A stretch of DNA of 64,000 bases from Treponema_I sp045599005 (GCA_045599005.1 JAZRVF010000018.1:1-64000); one strand, 5' to 3'; counted from the stretch's first letter, positions 37,192 to 46,683 are shown. The notes: generated by a model from the letters alone, not told the origin. Numbers and translations: made by a program.

Positions 37192-38685
37192 TTCTGATTC
37201 CTGCCAGTTCCGGGCACGTTCCACTGCCCGCTTCCAGCCTCTGTAAAGTCTGTCACGGAGCGCCGCATCCATTTTTGGTTCAAAAACTCTTTCAGTCCTG
37301 CGGCGTTCCAGTATTTCCTCACGGCTTTTCCAGAATCCTGCCGCAAGACCTGCCAGATATGCAGCGCCCAATGCAGTTGTTTCCACGTTCTCCGGTCTGT
37401 TGACCTGTGTATCCAGAATATCCGCCTGGAACTGCATCATCACATTGCTCACGCAGGCACCGCCATCCACATTCAGCATGTTGATCGGAACACCGGAATC
37501 CTCAACCATCGTATCAAGAACATCCCGCACCTGATAAGCAATTCCTTCCAGTGCGGCGCGGCAGATGTGAGCTTTTTTCACACCCCGTGTCAGACCAATC
37601 AGAGTTCCACGGGCATACATGTCCCAATAAGGAGTTCCCAATCCGACAAAAGCGGGGACAAGATATGCCCCGTTTGAATCCGGAACGCTTTCTGCAAGAA
37701 CGTCAACTTCCGGTGCTGAACGGATCAGTTCCACTTCATCACGAAGCCATTTAATCACCGCACCGCCAATAAAGACACTTCCTTCAAGTGCATATTCCAC
37801 TTTTCCGTTGAGACCAAGCGCGATTGTCGTAAGAAGCTTTTTTGAGACCACAGGTTTTGTACCTGTGTTCATAAGCATGAAACAGCCGGTTCCGTATGTG
37901 TTCTTTGCGTCTCCTGCCCTGAAGCAGCCCTGACCGAACAATGCGGACTGCTGGTCACCGATTGCAGAGGCGATCGGCACTGAAAAACCGCAGACCTCCG
38001 GATCAGTATTGCAGTAAATGGAACTTGAATCCTTCACTTCCGGAAGAATGCAGCGGGGAATATCCAGGAGTTCCAGAAGCTCCTCATCCCAGTCCAGTTT
38101 ATAGATGTTGTAGAGCATTGTTCGGCTTGCATTGGTAACATCAGTCACATGGCATTTTCCGCCGGAAAGTTTCCAGATTAGCCATGTATCAATCGTTCCT
38201 GCAAGAATCTCACCTTTCTCGGCTCTTTCCCTTAGTCCCGGAACATTGTCCAGCATCCATTTGATTTTGGTTCCTGAAAAATAAGCATCTATCTGGAGCC
38301 CTGTTTTTTCCTTTATCAGTTCATCATAGCCTTTTCTGGTCAGTTCATCGCATAGGGAAGCTGTACGGCGGCATTGCCAGACAATCGCATGATAGACAGG
38401 TTTTCCTGTTTTTCTATCCCAGAGAACGACTGTTTCCCGCTGATTTGTTATACCGATTGCCGCAATCTCATCACGCTTTATTTCTGTATCGATGATCACT
38501 GTCTGCAATACACCCAGCTGACACTTGAAAAGTTCCTCAGCATCGTGTTCAACCCAACCAGGCTGTGGATAAAACTGTGTGAATTCCTGGGCTTTTGACC
38601 CCAGCGGATTGCATTCCCTGTCATAAACAACAGCCCTTGATGATGTTGTTCCCTGATCAAGTGCTATGATGTATTTCTTTTCCAT
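37180..38685 (-). CDS. glpK: Glycerol kinase
   Basis: 501 residues, the normal length. It phosphorylates glycerol to glycerol 3-phosphate with ATP. FGGY-family motifs are clear: ALDQGTTSSRAVVYD at the N-terminus, GITNQRETVVLWDRKTG, DAYFSGTKIKWMLDN, the ATP site YGTGCFMLMNTG, and GLTRGVKKAHICRAALEGIAYQ. Ribosome binding site AGAGGG precedes the ATG. No glycerol facilitator (glpF) or GlpD was seen beside it. It is divergent from the epimerase gene. Confidence 0.95.
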   Translation of the reverse strand: MEKKYIIALDQGTTSSRAVVYDRECNPLGSKAQEFTQFYPQPGWVEHDAEELFKCQLGVLQTVIIDTEIKRDEIAAIGITNQRETVVLWDRKTGKPVYHAIVWQCRRTASLCDELTRKGYDELIKEKTGLQIDAYFSGTKIKWMLDNVPGLRERAEKGEILAGTIDTWLIWKLSGGKCHVTDVTNASRTMLYNIYKLDWDEELLELLDIPRCILPEVKDSSSIYCNTDPEVCGFSVPIASAIGDQQSALFGQGCFRAGDAKNTYGTGCFMLMNTGTKPVVSKKLLTTIALGLNGKVEYALEGSVFIGGAVIKWLRDEVELIRSAPEVDVLAESVPDSNGAYLVPAFVGLGTPYWDMYARGTLIGLTRGVKKAHICRAALEGIAYQVRDVLDTMVEDSGVPINMLNVDGGACVSNVMMQFQADILDTQVNRPENVETTALGAAYLAGLAAGFWKSREEILERRRTERVFEPKMDAALRDRLYRGWKRAVERARNWQESESAD

Positions 38686-38809
38686 TTTTCCCTCTGTATT
38701 TTGTCTTCGGTTTTTGCAGAATCATTTTAACACGGCTTTTTCCTGTTGTGGAAAAAATCACCCGAAAGAAGCAAACTAATTTCTGATGGCGAAATCTGCG
38801 TTTGGGGGT

Positions 38810-38815
38810 TATACT
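38810..38815 (+). promoter_or_regulatory. -10 box of the epimerase gene
   Basis: TATACT at 38810-38815; the expected start is near 38822, followed by AGGGGG as ribosome binding site before the ATG at 38846. The -35 is weak. Just upstream, TTTTTCC and GGAAAAA (38737-38756) form an inverted repeat in the glpK-epimerase spacer. Confidence 0.4.
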
Positions 38816-38845
38816 TCATTTATTGAAATTTCAGGGGGATATTAT

Positions 38846-39871
38846 ATGAAAGCTCTGTTTATCGGTGGAACCGGAACAATCAGCATGGCCATTACACGTG
38901 CGCTCCAGAACACTGAATGGGATCTGTATCTGCTCAACCGCGGAAACAGGAAATATGATTTTGCATCCAACATTCATCAGATTACCGCAGACATCAGTGA
39001 TGAGGCTGCAGTCAAAGAGATTCTCAAAGACATGTCTTTTGATGTTGTCTGTGATTTCATCGGTTTTGAACCTGAGCAGGTAGAACGGGACTACCGGCTT
39101 TTTGCAGGAAAAACCCGTCAGTATATGTACATCAGTTCTGCCTCTGCCTATGCGAAACCTGTCCAGGATTACCGTATTACAGAAGGGACTGCCCTTGCAA
39201 ATCCTTACTGGGAATATTCACGGAACAAAATTGCCTGTGAAGACATTCTTATGACTCATTTCCGTAATGACAGATTTCCGGTGACCATCATCCGCCCGAG
39301 CCACACTTACGATGAACGTTTTGTTCCTCTGGGAGTTCACGGACCGAAAGGCAGTTATCAGGTAATCAAACGCATGATGGAAGGAAAACCTGTGATTATC
39401 CATGGAGACGGAACTGCTCTCTGGACAATGACACACAATTCGGATTTTGCCCGTGGATTCATCGGACTGATGGGCAACTCACATGCGATCGGTGAAGCTT
39501 TCCAGATTACAGGCGAAGAATCTCTTACATGGAACCAGATTTTCCAGTGTGTTGCGGATGCACTGAATGTGCCTCTTAAACCTTACTATGTTTCTTCTGA
39601 GTTTCTGGCAAAAGCCGGAAAGCATTTTGATGTTGGAAGCGGACTTCTCGGTGACAAAGCACACACTGTAGTTTTTGACAATGCGAAACTTCAGAAGGCT
39701 GTTCCGGAATTCTGCACCCGTGTTCCTTTTGCCAAAGGCGTCCGCCAGACAATTGAATACGTACTCTCACATCCTGAGTGTCAGACAGAAGACCCTGACT
39801 TTGACTCCTGGTGCGACAAAGTCATCGCAGCACAGGACAAAGCGCTGGAATCCGTACTGTCATCAATTTAA
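38846..39871 (+). CDS. NAD-dependent epimerase/dehydratase family protein (atypical SDR)
   Basis: 341 residues, start at MKALFIGGTGTIS with a strong ribosome binding site (AGGGGG). The extended-SDR Rossmann motif GGTGTIS is at residues 6-12. ISSASAYAKP and the later YSRNKIACE supply the catalytic Ser and Tyr/Lys. The C-terminal substrate domain has GDGTALWTMTHNSDFARGF, a pattern seen in nucleoside-diphosphate-sugar epimerases and in the related mRNA-binding CSP41-like group. The substrate is unknown. Its stop overlaps the convergent FMN enzyme stop by four bases. Confidence 0.85.
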   Translation: MKALFIGGTGTISMAITRALQNTEWDLYLLNRGNRKYDFASNIHQITADISDEAAVKEILKDMSFDVVCDFIGFEPEQVERDYRLFAGKTRQYMYISSASAYAKPVQDYRITEGTALANPYWEYSRNKIACEDILMTHFRNDRFPVTIIRPSHTYDERFVPLGVHGPKGSYQVIKRMMEGKPVIIHGDGTALWTMTHNSDFARGFIGLMGNSHAIGEAFQITGEESLTWNQIFQCVADALNVPLKPYYVSSEFLAKAGKHFDVGSGLLGDKAHTVVFDNAKLQKAVPEFCTRVPFAKGVRQTIEYVLSHPECQTEDPDFDSWCDKVIAAQDKALESVLSSI

Positions 39872-40791
39872 TCCTTCGGTATAAATCCTTTCAGGCGGGA
39901 GAAGCATTCTTTCACGGATTTTTCCCCGCCTTTACAAAGGGCTGTGATTACGGGCCGTCCCACCATAACCTGGGATGCGCCCAAATATCCTGCAAGAGCA
40001 ATGTCTTCTTCTGTACGGATTCCTCCGTCTACCCAAAGTTCACCACAATTGTTCCGCAGAATTTCACTTTTCTGAACCAGAAATTCCGCCGTGCTTCCAA
40101 TACGGTTTTCTACACGGCCTCCATGATTGGAAATAACCACAACATCCGGTTTTACTTCTTTAACAAGTTCAATATCCGCATCTGTAAAAACACCTTTTAT
40201 CGCAAAAGGCACTCTACAGTGTTTTTTCAGTTCCTGCATCTGTCCGGCGTTTTTTTTCTCAAGCTTCACCAGATTGCGCATTGTAACAATATTGTAGGAA
40301 TCTATATCCACGCCGCAATATTCCATGATGCTGCCGACCCATTCCATCCTCTCAAAAAGCCTCTCATTGGGATAAGGCTTCATGAACACTGCGGCTTTCA
40401 CCTTTTCCCCGACTTCTTCTGCCACTGAGGAAACTGCTTCTATTCCGTATCTGATTTTTTCATCAGGACAACCGTCTCCCAGACTCAGCAGGAAACCTGC
40501 AGAATAAGCCGCCTTTATCATATGGGAGTAAAACAGTTTCTCTTCCGCATAACCTACATTTTCCACACCGCCGGTTATTGGTGCCAGCCGTATTTTTGGC
40601 ATGGCCGCACTGTTTTTCTTTTCAGGACAGCCGGAATAATCATTTTTCAGTTTCTGCCATGCACTGCAGTTAAGCCGGAAATTCACACTGTTGTCAAAAC
40701 CGCCCATTCCGGGCATTTCTCCCACACAGCCGTTTCCGTTGCAGACAGAACAGAAATGGCATCTGAAGGATGTTGCCGAATCAGTCACCAA
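39868..40791 (-). CDS. FMN-dependent alpha-hydroxy-acid oxidase family protein with N-terminal Cys cluster
   Basis: 307 residues counted from a TTG at 40791; a GTG at 40788 is equally possible, and both overlap the pfkA stop, implying coupled translation. The catalytic His/Arg pair lies in VVISNHGGRVENR, and FMN-phosphate motifs (LWVDGGIRTEEDIALAGYLGASQVMVGRP) mark the lactate oxidase/dehydrogenase family. The N-terminus has CHFCSVCNGNGC, a cysteine cluster not present in canonical lactate oxidases, so an Fe-S or metal site is possible (inference). It is shorter than typical members (350-400 residues). It is the last gene of the ptsI operon, next to pfkA. Confidence 0.75.
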   Translation of the reverse strand: MVTDSATSFRCHFCSVCNGNGCVGEMPGMGGFDNSVNFRLNCSAWQKLKNDYSGCPEKKNSAAMPKIRLAPITGGVENVGYAEEKLFYSHMIKAAYSAGFLLSLGDGCPDEKIRYGIEAVSSVAEEVGEKVKAAVFMKPYPNERLFERMEWVGSIMEYCGVDIDSYNIVTMRNLVKLEKKNAGQMQELKKHCRVPFAIKGVFTDADIELVKEVKPDVVVISNHGGRVENRIGSTAEFLVQKSEILRNNCGELWVDGGIRTEEDIALAGYLGASQVMVGRPVITALCKGGEKSVKECFSRLKGFIPKD

Positions 40792-41866
40792 AGCAGGTTC
40801 CTACCTCACGAGCCGCCATAAGCAGAGGATGATTCAACGGCACTTTTTTGATTTTACCCGCAATGTCTTCCAGGGGGACTCCCACAGGTTCACCGTTCTG
40901 CAATGCCACCATCTTGCCGAAATCTCCCTTAGCAATCATGTGTGCGGCAGCGGTTCCGAACTGTGTCGCAAGAACCCGGTCGTATGGCACAGGAGTTCCA
41001 CCGCGCTGCAGATAGCCCAGCACTGTGACACGGGATTCCAGCTCCGTTGCCTCCTCAAGTTCCTTTGCCACTTTGTAACCGATGGAATAAGGCATCTCTG
41101 CCCGTGCTTTCTTCAGTGATTTTTTGTCCATATAGGATTCTTTCTCTGACAGCGCTCCCTCAGCAACAACAACAATTGAAAAACCATGTCCTGATTTCTG
41201 CCGTTCCTTGATATGTTTTGCAATAGGTTCAATACGGTATGGAATCTCAGGAATCAGAATCACATCTCCGCCACCGGCAATTCCTGCATAAAGACCAAGC
41301 CATCCTGCCTTGTGCCCCATCACTTCTATAACCATGATACGGCTGTGGCTGTGGGCTGTTGTGTGAAGACGGTCAATCGCTTCTGTTGCGACAGAAACTG
41401 CCGTATGAAATCCGAAAGTAACATCCGTAAGAGGAAGATCATTGTCTATTGTCTTTGGAAGACCGATCACATTCAGGCCTTCTTCTGCAAGGAGAGAAGC
41501 GGTGGTATTCGTACCGTTGCCTCCAAGAACAACCAGTGCATCAAGGCCCATTTTTCTGTAGTTCTTCTTGATTGCTTCAACAGGATATAATCCCGTTTTC
41601 TCATTGCGTTCCGGATTTTTAAAAGGCTTTTCTCTGGAAGTTCCCAGAATCGTTCCTCCACGGGTCAGAATTCCGGAAAGCACATCCCTTGTCAGTTCAT
41701 GGTAGTTGCCTTCAATCAGGCCTCGGTAACCCTGCTCGATTCCGTAAACTTTTATTCCGTATTCGTCCATGCACGTACGGGCTACCGCACGGATTGCAGC
41801 ATTCAGACCGGGTGCATCTCCTCCCGAAGTCAGGATACCGATTTTTCTCACTGATGTTTTTTCCAT
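40781..41866 (-). CDS. pfkA: 6-phosphofructokinase, mixed-specificity (group III) type
   Basis: 361 residues. Start at MEKTSVRKIG, with GGAG five bases before it; an upstream in-frame GTG/ATG-like extension lacks a site. It phosphorylates fructose 6-phosphate in glycolysis. Motifs: ILTSGGDAPGLNA, LGGNGT (residues 115-119), PKTIDND (137-143) with the catalytic Asp, and EVMGHKAGWLG. Gly118 (E. coli Gly104) is the ATP-type residue, while Lys138 (E. coli 124) is the pyrophosphate-type residue. This Gly/Lys combination marks the group whose members may use ATP, PPi or both, so the phosphoryl donor is uncertain. It overlaps the rsm22 gene by 19 bases. Confidence 0.88.
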   Translation of the reverse strand: MEKTSVRKIGILTSGGDAPGLNAAIRAVARTCMDEYGIKVYGIEQGYRGLIEGNYHELTRDVLSGILTRGGTILGTSREKPFKNPERNEKTGLYPVEAIKKNYRKMGLDALVVLGGNGTNTTASLLAEEGLNVIGLPKTIDNDLPLTDVTFGFHTAVSVATEAIDRLHTTAHSHSRIMVIEVMGHKAGWLGLYAGIAGGGDVILIPEIPYRIEPIAKHIKERQKSGHGFSIVVVAEGALSEKESYMDKKSLKKARAEMPYSIGYKVAKELEEATELESRVTVLGYLQRGGTPVPYDRVLATQFGTAAAHMIAKGDFGKMVALQNGEPVGVPLEDIAGKIKKVPLNHPLLMAAREVGTCFGD

Positions 41867-43113
41867 GTCTCCACCTTTGTCCCGCAATCCTGCAGATAAA
41901 GCATTTTTGCTCCGGATTTTCTGTCTATGGTCAGGGATTCAGTCTTTTTACTTCCTGTGTAAATTACTCCGTCTCCGATCCTGAAGTTTTTTTCCGGAGC
42001 AATTGCCAGTGTCAGACCCATTTCCGAACAGCAGTATCTTCCGGTCTGTCCGCCAAAGAGAGCAATAGGATCGGAAACAACACGGAGTCTGAGAGGTTCC
42101 TTCTGTTCTGAGGTTCTGGTTCTTTCAACGGTTTTACCGCTTCCATGGGCAAAAACAAAAGAAACTGCCGCCCTGTCTTTGGGAAGTCCGGCTTTCTCTG
42201 ACAGTTTCTGAAGTCCTTTCGGTGCCGTCGTCGCATCAAGAACAAAGTGACACCATTTTCCACCTTTTCTGCCTTCCATAGGGCACTCACCTTCAAAAGG
42301 ACAAGGAAGGTCTATCTGTTTTTTCTGTCTGATAAAGCAGGAACGCATAAGAGAAACAAAACGCCCTGCACGGGGAATTCCTGGTTCTGCTACAAAAATG
42401 CCGGCACCCTCATTGCAATAGGAAAGAATTGCAGCGCTGTTCTTCTTTGCAACTTCCTCCAGAGGTCTGTCAGAAGACCAGTATGCTTCATTGAACATAT
42501 TCGCGCAGGTGAACAGATCCGCCTTTTTCCGGATCTCTGTCCCGAATTCGCCTTTTACCCGGATGATGTTCCAGGTTTTCTGCATATCATCAAAAGCGGC
42601 GGTTCTGGCGGCAACTTTCAGAAAAAGCTCCTCTCCAAGAGAAAGTGCAGTCTGAGACAGATCCACACAATACCAGGTCAGACTTTTTTTCCGCAGACTG
42701 GGACAGGCAAGCCACAAAGCCACCACCACAGTAAGCGGTCCTGAACCCATATCTATACATACGCTCTCATCAGTAAGGCTTTCCAGAAAACTTTTTGTCT
42801 CCGGCTTCTTTTCTAGTCCTGCAAAAATCGGAGTAAGCCTCACAAGATTCCACCACATGAAATAACGGGCATAGGCAATCAGATATTTTGAATCATTCAT
42901 ATAGCCCAGACGCCTTGACTGGCGTTCATCGGTCAGGGAATGGGACAGTTCCCTGATTATGTCATTCTGCTGATAAAGCTGCCGGCTGTTGAGGGGTTTG
43001 ATATCCTGAATGATGTCGTCAAACTGTTCCAGTATTTCACGCGCTCCTTTTTCAAGGGGATTGAATACCGCATCATATTTCTCATAAATCTTTTTCTGTT
43101 CTTTTCTTTCCAT
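41848..43113 (-). CDS. Rsm22-family ribosomal methyltransferase-like protein
   Basis: 421 residues. The SAM-binding region is around VCIDMGSGPLTVVVALWLA, and the cysteine-rich motif CPFEGECPMEGRKGGKWCHF is the signature of Rsm22/METTL17 proteins, which bind an Fe-S cluster and act in small-subunit assembly. In bacteria the role is poorly defined. The C-terminal 100 residues (LRLRVVSDPIALFGGQTGRYCCSEMG) also fit the family. It lies in the operon between merR (11 bases upstream) and pfkA (overlap 19 bases). Confidence 0.82.
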   Translation of the reverse strand: MERKEQKKIYEKYDAVFNPLEKGAREILEQFDDIIQDIKPLNSRQLYQQNDIIRELSHSLTDERQSRRLGYMNDSKYLIAYARYFMWWNLVRLTPIFAGLEKKPETKSFLESLTDESVCIDMGSGPLTVVVALWLACPSLRKKSLTWYCVDLSQTALSLGEELFLKVAARTAAFDDMQKTWNIIRVKGEFGTEIRKKADLFTCANMFNEAYWSSDRPLEEVAKKNSAAILSYCNEGAGIFVAEPGIPRAGRFVSLMRSCFIRQKKQIDLPCPFEGECPMEGRKGGKWCHFVLDATTAPKGLQKLSEKAGLPKDRAAVSFVFAHGSGKTVERTRTSEQKEPLRLRVVSDPIALFGGQTGRYCCSEMGLTLAIAPEKNFRIGDGVIYTGSKKTESLTIDRKSGAKMLYLQDCGTKVETWKKHQ

Positions 43114-43124
43114 AGCTTGCCGAT

Positions 43125-43478
43125 TTACCGATTTGCCTGTGAATTCAACTTGTTTTTATTTCTGCACACTTCTATCTCATGGAACAGATTCAGCAGTTCA
43201 CCCCGCATTTCATTGATCTCATGAAGTTTGTCTGCATCTGAGGGACGCATATCCGCTTCCTCAATAACACGCCGGCGTGCCTCACTGATTGTAAGGTGCT
43301 GTTCATGTATCAGATGTTTTATCCGCATGATCATCTGAACATCGCGCAGTGTATATGAACGTCTTCCTCCAATGTCTTTCTGAGGTGCAAGAGAAGGTTC
43401 GATCTCTTCCCAATACCTCAGCACATGAGCCTTTACGCCGGTGACTTTCTCAACTTCTCCGATACTGAACTGCGCCAT
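43125..43478 (-). CDS. MerR-family transcriptional regulator
   Basis: 117 residues when started at the ATG at 43478, preceded by AGGTG. A GTG at 43484 directly after the der stop is the alternative. The MerR winged helix is clear: FSIGEVEKVTGVKAHVLRYWE, and GRRSYTLRDVQMIMRIKHL. The C-terminal coiled coil is short, with no metal-binding cysteines typical of metal sensors (one Cys near the end). Its position between der and rsm22 in a housekeeping operon gives no clear target. Confidence 0.88.
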   Translation of the reverse strand: MAQFSIGEVEKVTGVKAHVLRYWEEIEPSLAPQKDIGGRRSYTLRDVQMIMRIKHLIHEQHLTISEARRRVIEEADMRPSDADKLHEINEMRGELLNLFHEIEVCRNKNKLNSQANR

Positions 43479-43484
43479 AATCAC

Positions 43485-44858
43485 CTACTCTCTTGTCCGT
43501 TTTTCCCATTTCTGACGGCTGGCTTTAAGTTCCAGCTGCACCGGAATCTTGTCAAAGCCTAAATCAGTACGGATTTTGTTTTTTAGATATGCAAGATACG
43601 TCGGCTGAACCACTTCCGGCCGGGTAGCAAAAAGCAGGAATTTAACGGGATTCGTACTGATCTGTGTCATGTAACGGATTTTAAAACTGGCACTGCGGCT
43701 TGCAGGCGGCGGATATGCGGCAACCCAATCCTTGAGTGCAGTATTCAGAACACCAGTCTCAACTTTTTTAGTAAGCTGATTGTAAAGTTCCATGGCTGTG
43801 TTCAGAAGCTGTTTAATTCCTGTATTCTCTTTTGCAGAAATAGCCACAACAGGCGCATATTCCATATGACCGAACATGATCTTTATGTTTCTCTCAGCCT
43901 CTTTGAAAGTCTTTTTCTCCTGATTCTGGGTATCCCATTTGTTCAGGATGAAAATAACTCCCCGTCCTCTTTCGTAAGCAAGACCGATTACTTTTTTATC
44001 CTGCTCTGTAAGACCTTCCTGGGCGTCCATCATGTAAAAAACAAGATCAGTTCTGTCCAGAGTTTTGATGGCGCGTGTTACAGAGTAATATTCAACATCT
44101 TCTTTCACTTTTGCCTTGCGTCGGATTCCTGCAGTGTCCAGGACTTTGAAGCGCCTGTTTTTGAAAGCAAAAGTTCCTTCCACAACGTCACGGGTTGTTC
44201 CGGCATAATCACTTACAATGGAGGCTTCTGTCTCCGTAAGCAGATTTGAAAGCGTGGATTTTCCTGTATTCGGTTTTCCCATGATTGCAATTTTGATCTC
44301 TTCCGGTTCTTCACCTTCCTCAATCCTGGAAAAATCCAGGCGGGATTCAATGAGTGCGTACAGATCGGGAATATGATCCCCATGTTCCGCTGAGATGAAC
44401 AGCAGCTCCTTGAAGCCGAACTGACTGAATTCCCAGGCAGATTCTTCGTTACGGCCACCTTCAGTTTTATTCACCGCAGCAACCACTTTATTCCAGTAAG
44501 GTCTGAGCAATGCGATGAATTCTTCGTCTTCGGCAGTAACAACTCCGGCTTCCAGAAGCAGAAGAATCAGATCCGCCTTTTTAAGTGATTCAAGAGTTTT
44601 CTGGACAACAAGCTCGTCCAGCTCCGCTTCTATTGAACCGACTTCCCTTTCCAGCTTAAAGCCACCGGTATCCATCACACTGAGAGGTTTCTCATTCAGA
44701 AAAGCAATTTCCTTGATCGGATCCCGCGTTACACCCGGAGTAGGATCCGTAATTGCACGCCGTTTATGCAGCATTCTGTTGAATAAAGTTGATTTTCCCA
44801 CATTTGGGCGACCTACAATCACCAGCAGCGGCAGGTTTTTATATTTTTTCTGCTCCAT
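43485..44858 (-). CDS. der: Ribosome biogenesis GTPase Der (EngA)
   Basis: 457 residues with two tandem GTPase domains and a C-terminal KH-like domain, the unique Der layout. Domain 1: GRPNVGKSTLFN, DTGG, NKTE. Domain 2: GKPNTGKSTLSN, DTAGIRRK, NKWD. It acts in 50S subunit assembly. Its ATG overlaps the ptsI stop by one base (TGATG), and its stop is immediately followed by the merR start region. Confidence 0.95.
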   Translation of the reverse strand: MEQKKYKNLPLLVIVGRPNVGKSTLFNRMLHKRRAITDPTPGVTRDPIKEIAFLNEKPLSVMDTGGFKLEREVGSIEAELDELVVQKTLESLKKADLILLLLEAGVVTAEDEEFIALLRPYWNKVVAAVNKTEGGRNEESAWEFSQFGFKELLFISAEHGDHIPDLYALIESRLDFSRIEEGEEPEEIKIAIMGKPNTGKSTLSNLLTETEASIVSDYAGTTRDVVEGTFAFKNRRFKVLDTAGIRRKAKVKEDVEYYSVTRAIKTLDRTDLVFYMMDAQEGLTEQDKKVIGLAYERGRGVIFILNKWDTQNQEKKTFKEAERNIKIMFGHMEYAPVVAISAKENTGIKQLLNTAMELYNQLTKKVETGVLNTALKDWVAAYPPPASRSASFKIRYMTQISTNPVKFLLFATRPEVVQPTYLAYLKNKIRTDLGFDKIPVQLELKASRQKWEKRTRE

Positions 44859-46591
44859 CAGTTCTCTCTTTTGAAAAAATTATTTAACTCAGAATTTATC
44901 TGTTCCATTGTCCCACAGGAAAGCACATTCTGACTGAATTGTGCCAGTTCTTCAAGGGTCCGCCCTGAAATTTCCTGTTTTATCCTGTTTATCTGTCCGA
45001 AAGGCATACTCAACTTTGTGATGCCAAGACCTGTCAGAAAACAGGCCCCTTCCACCGTTCCAGCCAATGATCCGCAGACAGAAACTGGGATACCGGCTTC
45101 TTCTGCAGCGCTGGCAGTCCGGGCAATCAGTCTGCAGACAGCCGGATTCATCTGGTTGAAAAGTCCGGCAACTGAGACATTTTCCCTGTCCACGCACAGA
45201 GTGTACTGGGTCAGATCATTTGTTCCCAAAGAAAAGAAAGCCGCTTTTTCTGCAAGACAGTCGGCAAGAACTGCCGCAGCAGGCGTTTCTATCATCACAC
45301 CCAGCGGAACATCTTTTCTGCAGGGAATGCCGGCCTTCTCAAGTCTGTCCACTTCCTCACCAAGTATTGCCAGTGTTGACTCCACCTGATCAGGGCCTGT
45401 TACCAGAGGCAGCATGATTTTCAGGACTCCATGGACTGAAGCCCGTAAAAGGGCGCGAAGCTGAATCCTGAAAAAATCCGGGTTTGCCAGACAGAATCTG
45501 ATTGCCCGCTGACCAAGCAGAGGGTTGGTTTCTTTTTCCGGCTGCATGGGAACAGATCCGTTGGAAACTATTTTATCACCGCCCACATCCAGAGTCCGGA
45601 TTGTGACCGCTTTTCCCTCTGCTGCCTCAAGTACACGCTTATAGGCCTCATACTGGGCTTCCTCACCCATGTCAGCATTGTCCATAAAAAGGAATTCCGT
45701 TCTGAAAAGCCCGATTCCATCCGCACCGGCTGAAAAAGCATTCTCTGCTTCCTCAACACTGCCTGCGTTTGCCAGAAAGTCAATTCTGGTTCCGTCTTTT
45801 GTCATTCCCGGAATCTGGGAAAATTTCTCCAGTTCTGCAGATTCTGCACTCTGCTTTTGAATTTTACAATTATAAAGTTTTTCAGTTTCCGGATCCGGTT
45901 CGCTTATCACAATTCCCTCAGAACCGTCCACAATTATTTTTCCACCGTCAGGAAATCCTGATTCAGAAACTTCCACACCTGTCACATAAGGAATTCCCAA
46001 TGAACGGGCAATAATCGCAACATGGGAACTTGTTCCGCCTTCTCTGGTCACAAGTCCGGAAATCTTCTTTTTTCCAAGAACAACCGCATCTGATGGTTTA
46101 AGGGTTGCACAGACAAGGACAGATTTTTCAGGAACTGCCTCAAGTCTTTCACCGTACTCCACTTCAGGAAGACACATTCTTTCAAGGACTTTCCCGTAAA
46201 CATCAAGAATATCCTGTGATCTTTCCGCAAGATACTCAATTCCGGCACTTTTCAAGCGGTCAGCGTACTCCCGGGTTTTCCGGTCAACAACAGCTTCTAT
46301 ATTCCATGAATCTTCTTCATAAGCATTTTTTACTTCATCAACAAATTCAGGATCAGACAGCATCATCACATAGGTCTCAAAAATCGGAGTCTGATCAGAA
46401 TCAGCTTCCGATGCAGTCTGAATCATAAAATCCAGAACCTGCTGACGGCATTGGGAAAATCTGTTCCAGCCGGATTCTTTTTCTTCCTGGTCTATATGAT
46501 ATTCCGGAACTGTCAGAATCTGATCTGAAACTAAATAACAGGATCCGGAAGCAATTCCGGAAGAAGCGGGTATTCCTTTATACGTTTTCAC
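44858..46591 (-). CDS. ptsI: PTS enzyme I (phosphoenolpyruvate-protein phosphotransferase)
   Basis: 577 residues, the standard length. It autophosphorylates from PEP and passes phosphate to HPr. The phospho-His is His190 in GGTSSHVAIIARSLG. PEP-binding signatures are present: GIGLFRTEFLFMD, LDVGGDK, LGTNDLTQYTLCVDR, and SVCGSLAG. The start is a GTG at 46591. The promoter has consensus TTGACA and TATATT placed six bases before this GTG, so the mRNA is probably leaderless. No HPr or EII gene is in the window. It heads a six-gene operon down to the FMN oxidase. Confidence 0.95.
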   Translation of the reverse strand: MKTYKGIPASSGIASGSCYLVSDQILTVPEYHIDQEEKESGWNRFSQCRQQVLDFMIQTASEADSDQTPIFETYVMMLSDPEFVDEVKNAYEEDSWNIEAVVDRKTREYADRLKSAGIEYLAERSQDILDVYGKVLERMCLPEVEYGERLEAVPEKSVLVCATLKPSDAVVLGKKKISGLVTREGGTSSHVAIIARSLGIPYVTGVEVSESGFPDGGKIIVDGSEGIVISEPDPETEKLYNCKIQKQSAESAELEKFSQIPGMTKDGTRIDFLANAGSVEEAENAFSAGADGIGLFRTEFLFMDNADMGEEAQYEAYKRVLEAAEGKAVTIRTLDVGGDKIVSNGSVPMQPEKETNPLLGQRAIRFCLANPDFFRIQLRALLRASVHGVLKIMLPLVTGPDQVESTLAILGEEVDRLEKAGIPCRKDVPLGVMIETPAAAVLADCLAEKAAFFSLGTNDLTQYTLCVDRENVSVAGLFNQMNPAVCRLIARTASAAEEAGIPVSVCGSLAGTVEGACFLTGLGITKLSMPFGQINRIKQEISGRTLEELAQFSQNVLSCGTMEQINSELNNFFKREN

Positions 46592-46597
46592 TTTTTA

Positions 46598-46627
46598 AAT
46601 ATATCAATCACTTTGTACCCTTGTCAA
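46598..46627 (-). promoter_or_regulatory. Leaderless promoter of the ptsI operon
   Basis: On the minus strand: perfect TTGACA (46627-46622), an 18-base spacer, TATATT (46603-46598), then six bases to the GTG start at 46591. This is the strongest example of the arrangement in the window. Confidence 0.75.
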
Positions 46628-46683
46628 AGGAAACAATCTGCATACCATACATCTGATTAGTACACGGCTTTAACTGCACGCGT

